Below, one piece after another: positions 1-10,394 of a stretch of 64,000 bases of DNA. Position numbers and translations under genes: made by a program. The notes under the pieces were generated by a model. It had not been told where the DNA came from. It saw nothing but the letters and a program-made list of their open reading frames with translations, and ran no database searches. The stretch lies in the NCBI GenBank assembly GCA_012103535.1, contig WLWQ01000001.1, positions 620,001 to 684,000 on the forward strand, given 5' to 3'. Source of the DNA: Pseudomonadales bacterium. Lineage in GTDB: Bacteria; Pseudomonadota; Gammaproteobacteria; Pseudomonadales; Pseudohongiellaceae. The number at the start of each line of letters is the position of its first letter. The stretch's first letter is position 1.

Positions 1-18
1 AAAGATAAAACGAGTCAT
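1..18 (-). CDS. pyrG: CTP synthase, first six codons only (cut by left edge)
   Basis: On the minus strand an ATG at 16-18 opens a frame reading MTRFIF before the window ends. CTP synthases commonly begin MTR(Y/F)IFVTGGV, and pyrG follows tilS in related gammaproteobacteria, so this is read as the 5' end of pyrG (amination of UTP to CTP). An ATG slightly further upstream runs into a stop after four codons, which supports this start. The 170 bases between here and tilS (19-188) hold no gene, so pyrG probably has its own promoter there, although I could not pick convincing boxes. Only six residues are visible and the call rests mainly on gene order. Confidence 0.75.
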
Positions 19-188
19 TTGGGCCCCATCTAATTAATGCGAGTCAGCTAGGCACTAACTCTTGCAGATGGAGTTACAGCTTACCAGAAGGGGCTTTCAA
101 CCACAATGTGAACCTCTGCCAAGCGCAATCTAATCTTCTGAATTAGAAGGAATACGTTCAGGTAACTAAAGTGAAAATCCCCAGAGAC

Positions 189-1523
189 CTAGGCTTCTCC
201 CCTTTCCCAACTAAGTTCAAAACCGGGCTCACCGTCAGCCGCCGCTGCGGTCTCGGCGATGCCAATGCCAGGAATACAAATTAATTCGTTGTCCCTGTAA
301 ATTAGCGGTATCCGATCCCGCCACCAGGGTTCGATGCTCGCTTCTTGCAACAGCTTCTTCAGACTTTTGGTAGGGCGACCCTGCAGCTGGCAAGATTCAC
401 TGCCCTGCCTGAATCGAATGTCTAAGCAATCCAGAAGGTGCTTTGCTAATCCTCGCCCGGAAACTTCTTTTGCCTTTAGCCTGCCACTGCCCTGAATTGT
501 GATTTCAGGGGAATCCAGAGGCAACCAGCTCAAAGACTCTGGGGAAGTGGGTTGATTCACAAGTAAATACAATTGATCTTGAAAACGTCCCACCGAATAA
601 CCGTCAACAGCAAACACGCCTTCCGCGGATTTTTCGGAAGCTGCAAATTCATTTACCAGTTGTTGTAGTGAATTCCAGCCTAAATCCGGTAATCCAGCTC
701 TTTCTATCCAATACCGAATGGCATTTCTTTGCCGAGCCTGGCTAAGCTGCTTTAAGCCTTCGATCGAAATTGTTTCTGAGCTAGTAGTCTGCAGTTTATC
801 TAAATCGGAAATCGCCAAATCCGCCAACATTTCATTGGCTTCGGCAATGAGCTGCTGGGATTTATGCCAACTCAAACGGTAGTTGGGCCAACGGGTTTCT
901 ATGGCGGGCAGGATTTCCTGCCGCAAATAGTTACGATCAAATTGAATGTCCTGGTTCGATGCATCATCTATCCATTCCAATCTTTCTGCTATTGCGTAGT
1001 CGTGCAGCTCACTTCGCTTTAGCTCGAGTAAGGGTCGAAATAATTCACCAGCTGCAAACTGCCTGCGCTGCGGAATCGCAGCAAGACCTTTTAAACTGGC
1101 TCCGCGATTCAAGCGAAACAGCAGTGTTTCCAATTGATCATCCAAATGATGTGCCAGTAATAGCACTTCATCTGCTTGCAATTGAGATTCGAATACCCGA
1201 TAGCGCGCCTCTCTTGCCCTATTTTCGATTCCTGAACTAATGTTGCTATCTGAACCAAGATCAATTTTTTCACAGTGTAATTCGATTCCGAAATTCGAGC
1301 AGGTGCTTGCGCAGAATTTCTGCCATTGATCAGCTTCTCCCTGCAAGCCATGATTAACATGCACGGCTCGAACAGTTGCCTCAGGAAAACTTGATGCACA
1401 TAGTTTTTGCATTGCGCTAAGCAATACAATCGAGTCCATCCCGCCGCTTAATCCAATCAAAAAAGATTTCTTTAGCGGGAGCGGATCTAAAGTTTGCCGC
1501 AAATACTCTAAGTCGAATTTCAT
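189..1523 (-). CDS. tilS: tRNA(Ile)-lysidine synthase
   Basis: TilS attaches lysine to C34 of tRNA-Ile(CAU) using ATP, so that the tRNA reads AUA codons and is charged with isoleucine. The protein has 444 residues, normal for the long proteobacterial form. The PP-loop ATP-binding motif SGGMDS lies near residues 26-31, followed by the HVNHGL and AHHLDDQLET motifs typical of the N-terminal ATPase domain. A TilS_C-like region near the C-terminus includes the stretch PWWRDRIPLIY. It is the last gene of a minus-strand run dnaE-accA-tilS, as in Pseudomonas. The ATG start fits the family N-terminus. It is essential in most bacteria. Confidence 0.96.
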   Translation of the reverse strand: MKFDLEYLRQTLDPLPLKKSFLIGLSGGMDSIVLLSAMQKLCASSFPEATVRAVHVNHGLQGEADQWQKFCASTCSNFGIELHCEKIDLGSDSNISSGIENRAREARYRVFESQLQADEVLLLAHHLDDQLETLLFRLNRGASLKGLAAIPQRRQFAAGELFRPLLELKRSELHDYAIAERLEWIDDASNQDIQFDRNYLRQEILPAIETRWPNYRLSWHKSQQLIAEANEMLADLAISDLDKLQTTSSETISIEGLKQLSQARQRNAIRYWIERAGLPDLGWNSLQQLVNEFAASEKSAEGVFAVDGYSVGRFQDQLYLLVNQPTSPESLSWLPLDSPEITIQGSGRLKAKEVSGRGLAKHLLDCLDIRFRQGSESCQLQGRPTKSLKKLLQEASIEPWWRDRIPLIYRDNELICIPGIGIAETAAAADGEPGFELSWERGEA

Positions 1524-1600
1524 TCAGTAATGAGTGTTCAGGCGTAAGAGGATTGAGAGTCTAACGGAATCGAGATTTAAAAGTTAGTAACGAAGGAGGA

Positions 1601-2554
1601 CTAGGTTGCTATACCGTAGCTCATAAGTCGCTGATAGCGGCGGTCCACCAATTCATTGATATCCATCGCAACCAGGCGGTCTACCTGATCTATTAATGCC
1701 TGTTTAATGTTTTCCGAGGTAGCAGCAATGTCTCGATGGGCACCACCTAAAGGTTCGGCAATCGTTTCATCGACTATTCCTAACTCCTCCAGACGTTCAG
1801 AAGTCACGCCCATGGCATCGGCGGCAGCGGAAGCATACTCAGAAGACTTCCAAAGAATTGTGGCGCAACCTTCAGGAGTAATTACGGTATAGGTGGAGTA
1901 CTTCAACATATTCAGCTGATCGGCCACACCAATTGCGATAGCGCCGCCTGAATTCGCCTCACCAGTAACGGTAGCAATAAGCGGCGTGCGAACACGGGAC
2001 ATCATCGCCATGTTTTCTGCTATCGCTTCGTTAATACCTCTTTCTTCAGAATCCATTCCTGGATAGGCGCCAGGTGTATCAATAAAACTTAGCACAGGTA
2101 TCTTGTATTGCTCAGCTAGCTGGATAAGCCTTCTCGCTTTTCGATAACCTTCGGGCCTTGGCATACCAAAATTATGCCGAACTTTTTCTTTCGTGCCTCG
2201 GCCTTTCTGATGACCTATTACCATTACAGGCCGACCCTCTAGCCGAGCCAAGCCACCCACTATAGCCTGATCGTCAGCAAAGAGGCGGTCACCATGTAAT
2301 TCGTCAAATTCGGTAAAGATATGTTCGACGTAATCCATTGTGTAGGGGCGCAATGGATGACGAGCAACCTGAGAAATTTGCCAGGGAGACAAATTAGAAT
2401 ATATTTTTTCGGTTAGCGTAGTACTTTTATCTTTGAGATTTTGAATCTCTTCAGAAATATTTAATTCATTGTCTGATCCCACCAAGCGCAATTCACTAAT
2501 CTTGGCTTCTAACTCAGCAATGGGTTGTTCAAATTCGAGGTAATTCGGGTCCAT
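1601..2554 (-). CDS. accA: acetyl-CoA carboxylase carboxyltransferase subunit alpha
   Basis: AccA pairs with AccD to transfer the carboxyl group from carboxybiotin to acetyl-CoA, giving malonyl-CoA for fatty acid synthesis. The N-terminal helix [14 protein letters not shown] and the core with [28 protein letters not shown] and [12 protein letters not shown] (oxyanion region) are clear. I start at the ATG at 2554 (317 residues, E. coli 319). A TTG six codons upstream is open, but the family begins close to this Met. It lies 51 bases after dnaE and probably shares its transcript, as in E. coli. Confidence 0.96.
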   Translation of the reverse strand: MDPNYLEFEQPIAELEAKISELRLVGSDNELNISEEIQNLKDKSTTLTEKIYSNLSPWQISQVARHPLRPYTMDYVEHIFTEFDELHGDRLFADDQAIVGGLARLEGRPVMVIGHQKGRGTKEKVRHNFGMPRPEGYRKARRLIQLAEQYKIPVLSFIDTPGAYPGMDSEERGINEAIAENMAMMSRVRTPLIATVTGEANSGGAIAIGVADQLNMLKYSTYTVITPEGCATILWKSSEYASAAADAMGVTSERLEELGIVDETIAEPLGGAHRDIAATSENIKQALIDQVDRLVAMDINELVDRRYQRLMSYGIAT

Positions 2555-2605
2555 TATTGCAACAAGAACCAATGTCGGTTCCGCACTTCTCCAGTAGTTC
2601 GTTTG

Positions 2606-5600
2606 TTAGTTAAGAGACGTCGTCTGCTTATAATCAATTTTGACCTGTTCCTTGCCGTACTCCATTCTTAAGCGCTGCAAGAGATCGTCGGTCGGAGACA
2701 CGATCCAATTTTGTGGGAATATTATATCTCCTTTCGCGCCAGGACGCTGATAATTGATGACAACCTGACAGCCCTCATGGGTGGGCTGTGATTGCTCAGC
2801 TCCCGTTTCGATTTCCGCGACTGTTGTAGATTGTTCGAGCTCCGCCGGTTCTTTTCGATAAGGCGCCAAAATGTTCGCCAGATGCTCACAAAACCCGGTT
2901 TGTAGCACATCAGCATTGAGATTTAACGCCAGTCTATTGGCGAACTTCTTCCGTGCCTGTGCCAGAGTCATGACCTGCTTGGCCCTTCCCCGCATGCCCC
3001 CTGTATAGTCATCGACACTCACCGTGCATTCCACGATCAGTATCAAGTCTTTCTGAATCAACTCGCGATACTTTTCATATTCCTTGGCGAAAAGAGACAC
3101 CTCAAAGCGCCCACTGCGATCATCCAGCGTGAGAAAAGCAATAGTATCCCCGGCTTTACTTTTCATCGTGCGAAATCCATGGAGTAAGCCTGCTACTAAC
3201 TGAGCACCTCGCTCTGGTCGCAAATTCGATATTCTATCTTTGGTGACGTGGGCCAGTTCCGGCAAAAATTCGTCAATGGGATGTCCGGACAGATACAAAC
3301 CGAGAGTATCTTTTTCTGCGGAGAGTCGTTCTTGTTCCGCCCAGGGCTTAAAACTGCGACGATTTTCCAATGCGGTTTCGATTTCCGGTTCGGTCGGTGC
3401 AATTTCACCGAATAAATCCTCTACGCCACTGGCCTTATTATGACTACTCTGTTCCGCCGCCTTCATTGCTTCCGGTAGCACAACGCTCAAATACGCTCTG
3501 GAATGATCGAAATTTCCTTCCACAAGATTGTCCAGGGCGCCGGAACGTATTAACGCTTCCATAGTGCGCTTGTTGACTGTTTGCGAATCAATGCGCTGAC
3601 ACATATCCAGCAAGCCGGTGAAGGGTTTTTCCTGTCGCGCCTTAAGCAGGTTTTCCACAGGGCCCTCACCAAGACCTTTAATCGCACCAAGCCCATAAAC
3701 AATTTCGCCGTTGTCGTTAACTGTAAAGTTAAACTGACCAACATTGACATCAGGAGGAATAATGACTAATTCCATTGAACGGCATTCGTCGATAAGGGTC
3801 ACAATCTTGTCGGTGTTCTGCATATCTGCCGACAGAACCGCTGCCATAAAATAGGCAGGATAATGTGCTTTCAACCACGCAGTCTGATAGGAAACCAAGG
3901 CATAAGCGGCAGAGTGAGATTTGTTAAATCCGTAACCAGCAAATTTTTCCATTAAATCGAAAATCGATTCCGCCAGTGCTTCATCAATACCGTTTGCCAC
4001 TGCGCCATCAGTAAAAGTGGCTCGTTGTTTCTCCATTACTGCCGGGTCTTTCTTACCCATGGCTTTACGCAATATGTCAGCACCGCCCAGGGTGTAATTG
4101 GCCAGCACCTGAGCAATCTGCATAACCTGCTCTTGATAAAGAATGACACCGTAGGTATTGGCCAGTACATGCTCCAGCTCAGAATGGGGATAAACCACGC
4201 GGGTGCGACCGTGTTTACGGTCGATAAAGTCATCTACCATGCCTGATTGCAGTGGTCCCGGCCTGAATAAGGCCACCAAGGCGATAATGTCTTCGAAGCA
4301 GTTGGGGACCAAGCGCTTGATTAGCTCCTTCATGCCCCGGGATTCCAACTGGAATACAGCTGTAGTTTCACCACGTTGTAACAAGCGGTAGACGATATCA
4401 TCGTCGAGAGGTAAGGAGTTGATGTCGATGGGCTTTTGTCCAGGTGCAGACTGCTCATTAATCATCTTTACTGCCCAATCGATGATGGTGAGCGTACGCA
4501 AGCCAAGGAAATCGAATTTAACCAGTCCTGCCGTTTCGACATCATTCTTATCAAACTGGGTAACGAGCCCTTCCCCGGATTCGTCGCAGTAAAGCGGAGT
4601 AAAGTCAGTAAGCTTGGTCGGAGCGATGACTACACCACCAGCATGTTTTCCAACGTTTCTGGTAATACCCTCTAACTTGTAAGCCATCTCCATGATTTCC
4701 TGAGCATCATCATCGCTTGCAACGAACTCTCCTAACAATGGTTCTACGTCGAAGGCTTTCTTGAGCGTCATGCCAGGTTCAAATGGAATGAGTTTGGACA
4801 GTTTATCCGCAAGTGCATAAGGCTTGCTTTGAACTCGTGCCACATCTCGGACCACCGCTTTCGCTGCCATGGTACCGAAGGTGATAATCTGTGAGACTGC
4901 ATCCTTGCCATACAATTCTGCGACATGTTGGATCACCCGGTCGCGACCCTCCATGCAAAAATCCACATCAAAATCCGGCATGGATACTCGCTCCGGATTT
5001 AAAAATCTCTCAAACAGTAAATCGTATCTCAGTGGATCCAAATCCGTTATGCCAAGAGCATATGCAACAATGGAACCTGCACCGGATCCGCGTCCGGGCC
5101 CCACCGGTATCTGCGAATCTTTCGCCCATTGGATAAATTCCATGACGATGAGGAAGTAACCGGCAAATCCCATCTGATTGATAATGCCCAATTCCAATTC
5201 AAGACGTTCACGGTAAGGATCAGTTAGTTCTTTATTCTGCGCTTCATCTCCAAACAATCGTTGTAGACGATCGTCCAGTCCTTCTTCACTGAGCTGGCAA
5301 AGAAAGTCATCAAGCGCCACATTTTCTGGCGCAGGGTAATTTGGAAGGTGAGGAATTCCTAATTCCAGAGCAAGATTACAGCGCTTCACAATCTCACAAG
5401 CATTGTCCAGCGCTTCTGGAATGTCTTTAAACAATGCCGACATTTCTTCGGCGCTTTTTAAATATTGTTGATCGGTGTAGTTGTGCGGCCTGCGAGGATC
5501 ATCCAGCGTGCGCCGCTCGTTAATACAAACTCTGACTTCGTGGGCATCGTAGTCATCTTTGGCGATAAATCTAACGTCGTTGGTAGCGACTACTGGGCAT

Positions 5601-6184
5601 TGTGCTTCGATGGCCAGATTCACCGCTGCCTCTATGTAGGCTGCTTCGTCAGCCTTACCCACCCGCTGCAATTCCAGATAGAAGGATTCAGGAAACAGAT
5701 TGCGCCATTTTTCCAATAAGGATTGTGCCAGGTCCTGCTCATCGCTTAGCAGCGCGCTACCAATGTCACTGTGTTGGGCCCCCGACAAGGCAATTAGACC
5801 CTCAGTAAAGCCTTCTAACTTATCAATATGCAGTATTGGTTCGCCATGTGATTCAGATTCTGTATAGAGCGCTGAAATAATATTGGTTATGTTCAAATAC
5901 CCTGTACGATTTTTAACCAGCAAAACCAGGCGAGTGCGTGCGCCGACGTCATTAACAACCAACACATCGACGCCACAGATTGGTTTTATCCCGGTCTTAA
6001 GAGCCCCACTGTAAAACTTTATAAGGCCAAATAGATTTGAAAGATCGGTAATAGCAACCGCAGGCATTTTATGTTGCTGCAGGCAGGCAATTAAGGGAGG
6101 GATGGTGACCAGTCCGTCACTGATTGAAAATTCTGTATGTAATCGAAGATGGATAAAAGATTGCTTAGAGGGAGATTCAGACAT
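2606..6184 (-). CDS. dnaE: DNA polymerase III subunit alpha (replicative polymerase)
   Basis: This is the catalytic subunit of the replicative DNA polymerase, 1192 residues against 1160 in E. coli. Domains in order are an N-terminal PHP domain (HLRLHTEFSISDG near residues 12-24), the polymerase palm and fingers with the catalytic aspartates of PDFDVDF (about 403-409) and VKFDFLG, the GPGRGSGAGS nucleotide-binding loop (about 362-371), a helix-hairpin-helix region (GLGAIKGLGEG), an OB-fold and a C-terminal tau-binding region. The extra length is mostly a short acidic linker near residues 1120-1145. It is transcribed toward accA, with about 86 bases separating it from rnhB upstream. Confidence 0.98.
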   Translation of the reverse strand: MSESPSKQSFIHLRLHTEFSISDGLVTIPPLIACLQQHKMPAVAITDLSNLFGLIKFYSGALKTGIKPICGVDVLVVNDVGARTRLVLLVKNRTGYLNITNIISALYTESESHGEPILHIDKLEGFTEGLIALSGAQHSDIGSALLSDEQDLAQSLLEKWRNLFPESFYLELQRVGKADEAAYIEAAVNLAIEAQCPVVATNDVRFIAKDDYDAHEVRVCINERRTLDDPRRPHNYTDQQYLKSAEEMSALFKDIPEALDNACEIVKRCNLALELGIPHLPNYPAPENVALDDFLCQLSEEGLDDRLQRLFGDEAQNKELTDPYRERLELELGIINQMGFAGYFLIVMEFIQWAKDSQIPVGPGRGSGAGSIVAYALGITDLDPLRYDLLFERFLNPERVSMPDFDVDFCMEGRDRVIQHVAELYGKDAVSQIITFGTMAAKAVVRDVARVQSKPYALADKLSKLIPFEPGMTLKKAFDVEPLLGEFVASDDDAQEIMEMAYKLEGITRNVGKHAGGVVIAPTKLTDFTPLYCDESGEGLVTQFDKNDVETAGLVKFDFLGLRTLTIIDWAVKMINEQSAPGQKPIDINSLPLDDDIVYRLLQRGETTAVFQLESRGMKELIKRLVPNCFEDIIALVALFRPGPLQSGMVDDFIDRKHGRTRVVYPHSELEHVLANTYGVILYQEQVMQIAQVLANYTLGGADILRKAMGKKDPAVMEKQRATFTDGAVANGIDEALAESIFDLMEKFAGYGFNKSHSAAYALVSYQTAWLKAHYPAYFMAAVLSADMQNTDKIVTLIDECRSMELVIIPPDVNVGQFNFTVNDNGEIVYGLGAIKGLGEGPVENLLKARQEKPFTGLLDMCQRIDSQTVNKRTMEALIRSGALDNLVEGNFDHSRAYLSVVLPEAMKAAEQSSHNKASGVEDLFGEIAPTEPEIETALENRRSFKPWAEQERLSAEKDTLGLYLSGHPIDEFLPELAHVTKDRISNLRPERGAQLVAGLLHGFRTMKSKAGDTIAFLTLDDRSGRFEVSLFAKEYEKYRELIQKDLILIVECTVSVDDYTGGMRGRAKQVMTLAQARKKFANRLALNLNADVLQTGFCEHLANILAPYRKEPAELEQSTTVAEIETGAEQSQPTHEGCQVVINYQRPGAKGDIIFPQNWIVSPTDDLLQRLRMEYGKEQVKIDYKQTTSLN

Positions 6185-6270
6185 TCGTCACTTTCTACAA
6201 CAAAAACGCTTGGCGTCCACTAAAAATAACAATGCTAAATATACCTTCTAGGCGATTTTTCTGCACAGAG

Positions 6271-6891
6271 TTATTTAAGTAAATTCGCCACCGGCGCAAA
6301 TGAGCGCCGATGTAAAACACAGGGGCCCAAAGATCTTAATGCTTCAAGATGGGCATTCGTTGGATAACCCTTGTGGCGGGCGAAACCGTAGCCTGGATAG
6401 GACTCTTCGAAAGCCACCATTTCACGATCTCGAGTAACCTTGGCAATAATAGAAGCAGCCGCGATTTCAGCGACTCTCGAATCACCTTTGACTACCGCCT
6501 GAGACGAATAGTGCCACTTCGGCAATTGATTTCCATCGACGTAAACAAACTCGGGTTGCGTCGATAGGCCTTGAACCGCTCTTGCCATTGCCAACAAGCT
6601 GGCTCGAAGTATATTGGAGGCATCGATTTCTTCTACACTAGCGCGGGCAACACTAATGCCGAGTGCGCATTCTTTGATGAGCGCGAAACAATGGAGCCGT
6701 TGCTTCTCGCTGAGTTTTTTTGAATCATTCAGGCCTGGTATGGGTATCTTTGGGTCGAGGATAACAGCTGCAGCTACAACATCACCCGCCAGCGGCCCTC
6801 TGCCTACTTCATCGACGCCGGCAATTACTCGCTCATGGTCAATCTGGAACTCGAATTCATTCTGCATAGAAAAAAGGTTCGTCTTCCCCAT
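6271..6891 (-). CDS. rnhB: ribonuclease HII
   Basis: RNase HII removes single ribonucleotides and RNA primers from DNA-RNA hybrids. The active-site signature [12 protein letters not shown] (Asp-Glu pair) is near residues 25-36, [11 protein letters not shown] follows, and further aspartates lie in YVDGNQ and in TRDREM. It has 206 residues, normal for the family. The ATG at 6891 sits one base after the lpxB stop, suggesting translational coupling. A second Met eight residues in (at 6867) is possible, because no strong Shine-Dalgarno separates the two. The order lpxB-rnhB-dnaE is conserved in Enterobacteria and Pseudomonas. Confidence 0.95.
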   Translation of the reverse strand: MGKTNLFSMQNEFEFQIDHERVIAGVDEVGRGPLAGDVVAAAVILDPKIPIPGLNDSKKLSEKQRLHCFALIKECALGISVARASVEEIDASNILRASLLAMARAVQGLSTQPEFVYVDGNQLPKWHYSSQAVVKGDSRVAEIAAASIIAKVTRDREMVAFEESYPGYGFARHKGYPTNAHLEALRSLGPCVLHRRSFAPVANLLK

Positions 6892-6892
6892 A

Positions 6893-8041
6893 CTAGATTT
6901 CTAGCATTTTAGAGATAGCCGCCGCTGCCTTGTTTGATGCGCCACCCCTAAGTGAGGCATGAATTTCTGCAAAAGTACCCAGTGCTTCGTCAAAGGAATC
7001 TGGTTGCTTTATAAAGCTATCGATCTCTGCCACCAAATTATTAACTGTAACGTCGTTTTGCAGATACTCCGGAATCACTTTTTTGCCTGCCAACAGATTA
7101 GGTAATCCCACAAAGGGTACCTGCAGTAATCGAGAACCGATGGCATAGGTAATTGGTGCAAGCTTGTAACAAATAATCATTGGCCTACGCAGCAATAATC
7201 CTTCCAATGTCGCAGTACCTGAAGCCATCACTACCAGATCAGAAACGCTAATTGCTTTATGGGAATTATCGACAAGACGAAACTGTTCACTTTCAAATAT
7301 GTTCGCCGCTTTTAGATAATTGCTTATCTGGGCCTTAGCTTCAATGCCACTGTAGGGAATTATGAATTTAAGCTGTGAATGGCGGCGCAGCAAATTGATG
7401 GCTGCCTCAAGAAATGTCGCTGTGAGTCGTTTTATTTCTCCTCCGCGGCTTCCTGGCATTAAGGTAATGACCTGTTCATTGTCTCTAATACCGAATTCGG
7501 CCCGGTAAATAGATTTATTGTCTTCAAAACTAATCTGGTCGGCTAGTGGATGCCCAACACAGGCCACCGGCACATCATGTTGCTTGTAAATTTCAGTTTC
7601 AAAGGGAAACAGCGTCAACATTAAGTCGATACTTCGCTTAATTTTAAAGATTCGTTTTTGCCGGTAAGCCCATACACTGGGACTGACGTAATGTACGGTC
7701 TTTATGCCTTGGGCATGCAGCTTGGAAGCTAACCTGAGATTAAAATCCGGCGAATCGATACCAATAAATGCGACGGGCTTCTCTTCGAGAATGCGCTTTT
7801 CTAAACGGTTTTTTAAGCGAATTAATTCTGGTAAGCGGCCAAGTGGTTCGACAAATCCCATTACCGATAAGCGATCCATTGGGGTCAAAGACTCGCAGCC
7901 CAATTCCAACATCGAGGGACCACCGACGCCAAAAAACTCAGCGTCAGGATAGTGTTCGCGGAGGGCTTTAATTAGCGAAGCACCAAGAATGTCGCCTGAT
8001 TTTTCTCCTGCTACGATGGCAAAACGTATCGGCTTAGTCAT
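6893..8041 (-). CDS. lpxB: lipid-A-disaccharide synthase
   Basis: LpxB joins UDP-2,3-diacylglucosamine and lipid X to make the tetra-acylated disaccharide of lipid A at the inner face of the cytoplasmic membrane. The 382 residues match the family (E. coli 382). Recognisable parts are the N-terminal [10 protein letters not shown] motif, [28 protein letters not shown] and [13 protein letters not shown], spread over two Rossmann-like GT19 halves. It sits between rnhB and lpxA in the conserved lipid A cluster, 28 bases downstream of lpxA. Confidence 0.97.
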   Translation of the reverse strand: MTKPIRFAIVAGEKSGDILGASLIKALREHYPDAEFFGVGGPSMLELGCESLTPMDRLSVMGFVEPLGRLPELIRLKNRLEKRILEEKPVAFIGIDSPDFNLRLASKLHAQGIKTVHYVSPSVWAYRQKRIFKIKRSIDLMLTLFPFETEIYKQHDVPVACVGHPLADQISFEDNKSIYRAEFGIRDNEQVITLMPGSRGGEIKRLTATFLEAAINLLRRHSQLKFIIPYSGIEAKAQISNYLKAANIFESEQFRLVDNSHKAISVSDLVVMASGTATLEGLLLRRPMIICYKLAPITYAIGSRLLQVPFVGLPNLLAGKKVIPEYLQNDVTVNNLVAEIDSFIKQPDSFDEALGTFAEIHASLRGGASNKAAAAISKMLEI

Positions 8042-8069
8042 TCCTGGATTTTACTAGAAGTGATAGAGC

Positions 8070-8855
8070 TTATCGGTGTATACCTTTTTCTGACGACTCC
8101 AATGAATCGATAAGTATCTGCAAGGTTTCACAACCCTCACGCATTGCCTTTAGCTGGTCAATGGCTTCCTGCAGGCTGTAATTTCTTTTGTAAATTACCT
8201 TAAAGGCTTCGCGAAGATCGGCAATGGTTTCTTTATCAAAACCCCGTCTCTCCAAGCCGATAGTATTTATACTTCGAACAGTCGCTGGCCGACCGCTTAC
8301 AATCATAAATGCCGGAATATCATTGGTGATATGAGTCATACCGCCGATCATGGCGTGAGCACCGACTTTCAAAAACTGGTTAACGCCAGCATATCCGCCG
8401 AGAATGGCCCAATCTCCTACTTGAACATGACCAGAGATTCCGACGTTGTTTGCAAATACCGTGTTATCTCCAACATTACAATCATGGGCAACATGTACAT
8501 AAGGCATCTGTAGATTGTTGTTGCCTATTTTAGTCAAACCACCCCCGGCACCAGTCCCTCTATGAGCAGTAACACCTTCTCGGAATATGTTGTTGTCGCC
8601 AATTTCGAGCCAGGTTTCCTCACCTTCAAATTTTCTATCGGAAGGATCTTCCCCGATGGAGCAAAATTGAAATAATCGATTATTCGATCCCATGCGGGTA
8701 TTTTTTCGAATCACTATATGTGATTCAAGGATAGTGCCTGTCCCGATGCTGACATTTTCCCCAACTATGCACCAGGGACCGATACGAACGCCTGGTTCAA
8801 TTTCTGCGCTGGGATGAATCTGTGCAGACGAATCGATTAAATCATTCGACATCAA
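8070..8855 (-). CDS. lpxA: UDP-N-acetylglucosamine acyltransferase
   Basis: LpxA catalyses the first step of lipid A synthesis, moving a hydroxyacyl chain from acyl-ACP to O-3 of UDP-GlcNAc. The N-terminal 190 residues are hexapeptide repeats of a left-handed beta-helix ([14 protein letters not shown] and so on). The conserved [14 protein letters not shown] segment and VHVAHDC, whose second His corresponds to the E. coli catalytic His125, are intact. The C-terminal helices begin near RRGFDKETI. It has 261 residues (E. coli 262). Its start overlaps the end of fabZ by 14 bases (11 if the second Met is used), implying coupled translation. Confidence 0.97.
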   Translation of the reverse strand: MMSNDLIDSSAQIHPSAEIEPGVRIGPWCIVGENVSIGTGTILESHIVIRKNTRMGSNNRLFQFCSIGEDPSDRKFEGEETWLEIGDNNIFREGVTAHRGTGAGGGLTKIGNNNLQMPYVHVAHDCNVGDNTVFANNVGISGHVQVGDWAILGGYAGVNQFLKVGAHAMIGGMTHITNDIPAFMIVSGRPATVRSINTIGLERRGFDKETIADLREAFKVIYKRNYSLQEAIDQLKAMREGCETLQILIDSLESSEKGIHR

Positions 8856-9291
8856 CTTTCCTCTCTGCGCACAAAATTTTCATTGTGCCTACCAACTCGT
8901 CTCCCACGGACGCTTCAGCAGAAAATCTGTATATTCCACGCCGATTGGTAATGATCGTAGCTTTCAACGTGAGTTGATCACCCGGTACCACAGGTCGGCG
9001 TAAACGCACTTCATCTGCACCGACAAAATAATAGAGATAACCGTCCTTTGGTTTTTTCTCCTGGCTTTTAAATCCGAGTACACCGGCAACTTGCGCAAGC
9101 GCCTCTATTATCAATACGCCAGGCATTATGGGTTGCCCTGGAAAATGGCCTACAAAAAAAGGTTCATTTACAGTGACGTTCTTATAACCAACTATGGACT
9201 TCCCCAAATCCATTTCCACGATGCGGTCAACCAACAAAAACGGATAGCGCTGTGGCAGGTATTCTTTTATTTCTTCAACATCCAGTAACAT
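8842..9291 (-). CDS. fabZ: 3-hydroxyacyl-ACP dehydratase FabZ
   Basis: FabZ dehydrates beta-hydroxyacyl-ACP in fatty acid elongation and competes with LpxA and LpxD for the same hydroxyacyl-ACP pool, which may explain its place between them. It is a 149-residue hot-dog fold protein. The catalytic His and Glu lie in [20 protein letters not shown] (residues about 48-67). The N-terminal [18 protein letters not shown] is typical. The ATG at 9291 gives full family length. It ends inside the start of lpxA. Confidence 0.97.
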   Translation of the reverse strand: MLLDVEEIKEYLPQRYPFLLVDRIVEMDLGKSIVGYKNVTVNEPFFVGHFPGQPIMPGVLIIEALAQVAGVLGFKSQEKKPKDGYLYYFVGADEVRLRRPVVPGDQLTLKATIITNRRGIYRFSAEASVGDELVGTMKILCAERKVDVE

Positions 9292-9333
9292 AATTTAACT
9301 CAGCTTCAATAAACCAGTTGAGGAGCAATCTAA

Positions 9334-10365
9334 TTAATTCTTATCGGTTGGATTTTCTAATTCCTTCAATCGCTTGGCAATACTATCTAATTGCTGGAAA
9401 CGTATATTGCTACGTTTCCATTGCGAAGTCTTCATATGCCAGGTACCAGATGAGTAGATACCAGGCTCGGTGATCGATTCACTAACTAATGACATGGCAC
9501 TAACTTGAACTTTGTCAGCGATATTAATATGGCCCACTGCTCCAGATGCGCCTCCCATTACACAGTATTTACCAATGGTTACGCTGCCTGCGATCCCAGT
9601 ACAGCCGCATATCACGGAATGCTCGCCAATTTTACAGTTGTGGCCAATTTGGACTTGGTTGTCTATTTTCACTCCATCGCTAATTACAGTATCTTCCAGC
9701 GCTCCTCGATCTATGGTTGTACAAGAACCAATGTCGACATCATTCCCAATTAAAACGCTGCCTAGCTGTCGAATCTTAACTGATTTCTTACCATCGAAGG
9801 CGAAACCAAATCCATCTGCGCCGATAACAGTACCGGAGTGAATGATGACATTGTTTCCCACGTTGACGCGGTGATAAATTGAAACATTGCTGTGGAGAAA
9901 ACAATTTTTACCTAGCGTGACGTTTTCCCCGAGAAAACAACCAGATCCAATTACACAATCAGCACCGAGTTTAGCGCCAGGTTCAATAACCACATTAGGT
10001 CCCACATACGCAGTATCAGGAATTTCTACGGAAGAATGAATAGTAGCGCTGGGATGCACTGACGGCTCATAAGCAGGCGAGTCATCGAACAGTGCTGTTG
10101 CTTCTGCAAAACTCACGTAGGGCGACTCAGAAATAAGAGCACTCGCCTGACATGCATCAGCGAATTTGGCATCTACAATAACAGCAGAAGCATTACAAGA
10201 TTCTAATTGGTTTATATAGGATGGATTGCTTAGAAAGCTTAACTGGCCAGGAGTTGCATTTTTAAGCGTGGCGAGACTATGGATGGCACATTGCTCGTCG
10301 CCGACCAGTTTTAAATTTAAGAGGGAAGCTAGCTCACCAAGTGTATAACTCTTATTATGTGCCAC
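9334..10365 (-). CDS. lpxD: UDP-3-O-(3-hydroxyacyl)glucosamine N-acyltransferase
   Basis: LpxD adds the second hydroxyacyl chain, to the 2-amino group, in lipid A synthesis. It has 343 residues (E. coli 341): an N-terminal uridine-binding domain (YTLGELASLLNLKLVG), then many hexapeptide repeats of a left-handed beta-helix, including QIGHNCKIGEHSVICGCTGIAGS-type turns with the likely catalytic His, and a C-terminal helix rich in charged residues. The start is read as GTG at 10365, because no ATG lies near the expected N-terminus; the Shine-Dalgarno is weak. It follows skp by 29 bases and belongs to the bamA-skp-lpxD-fabZ-lpxA-lpxB operon. Confidence 0.96.
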   Translation of the reverse strand: MAHNKSYTLGELASLLNLKLVGDEQCAIHSLATLKNATPGQLSFLSNPSYINQLESCNASAVIVDAKFADACQASALISESPYVSFAEATALFDDSPAYEPSVHPSATIHSSVEIPDTAYVGPNVVIEPGAKLGADCVIGSGCFLGENVTLGKNCFLHSNVSIYHRVNVGNNVIIHSGTVIGADGFGFAFDGKKSVKIRQLGSVLIGNDVDIGSCTTIDRGALEDTVISDGVKIDNQVQIGHNCKIGEHSVICGCTGIAGSVTIGKYCVMGGASGAVGHINIADKVQVSAMSLVSESITEPGIYSSGTWHMKTSQWKRSNIRFQQLDSIAKRLKELENPTDKN

Positions 10366-10394
10366 CTGACACTATCCGCGAATAAGCTGTGCAA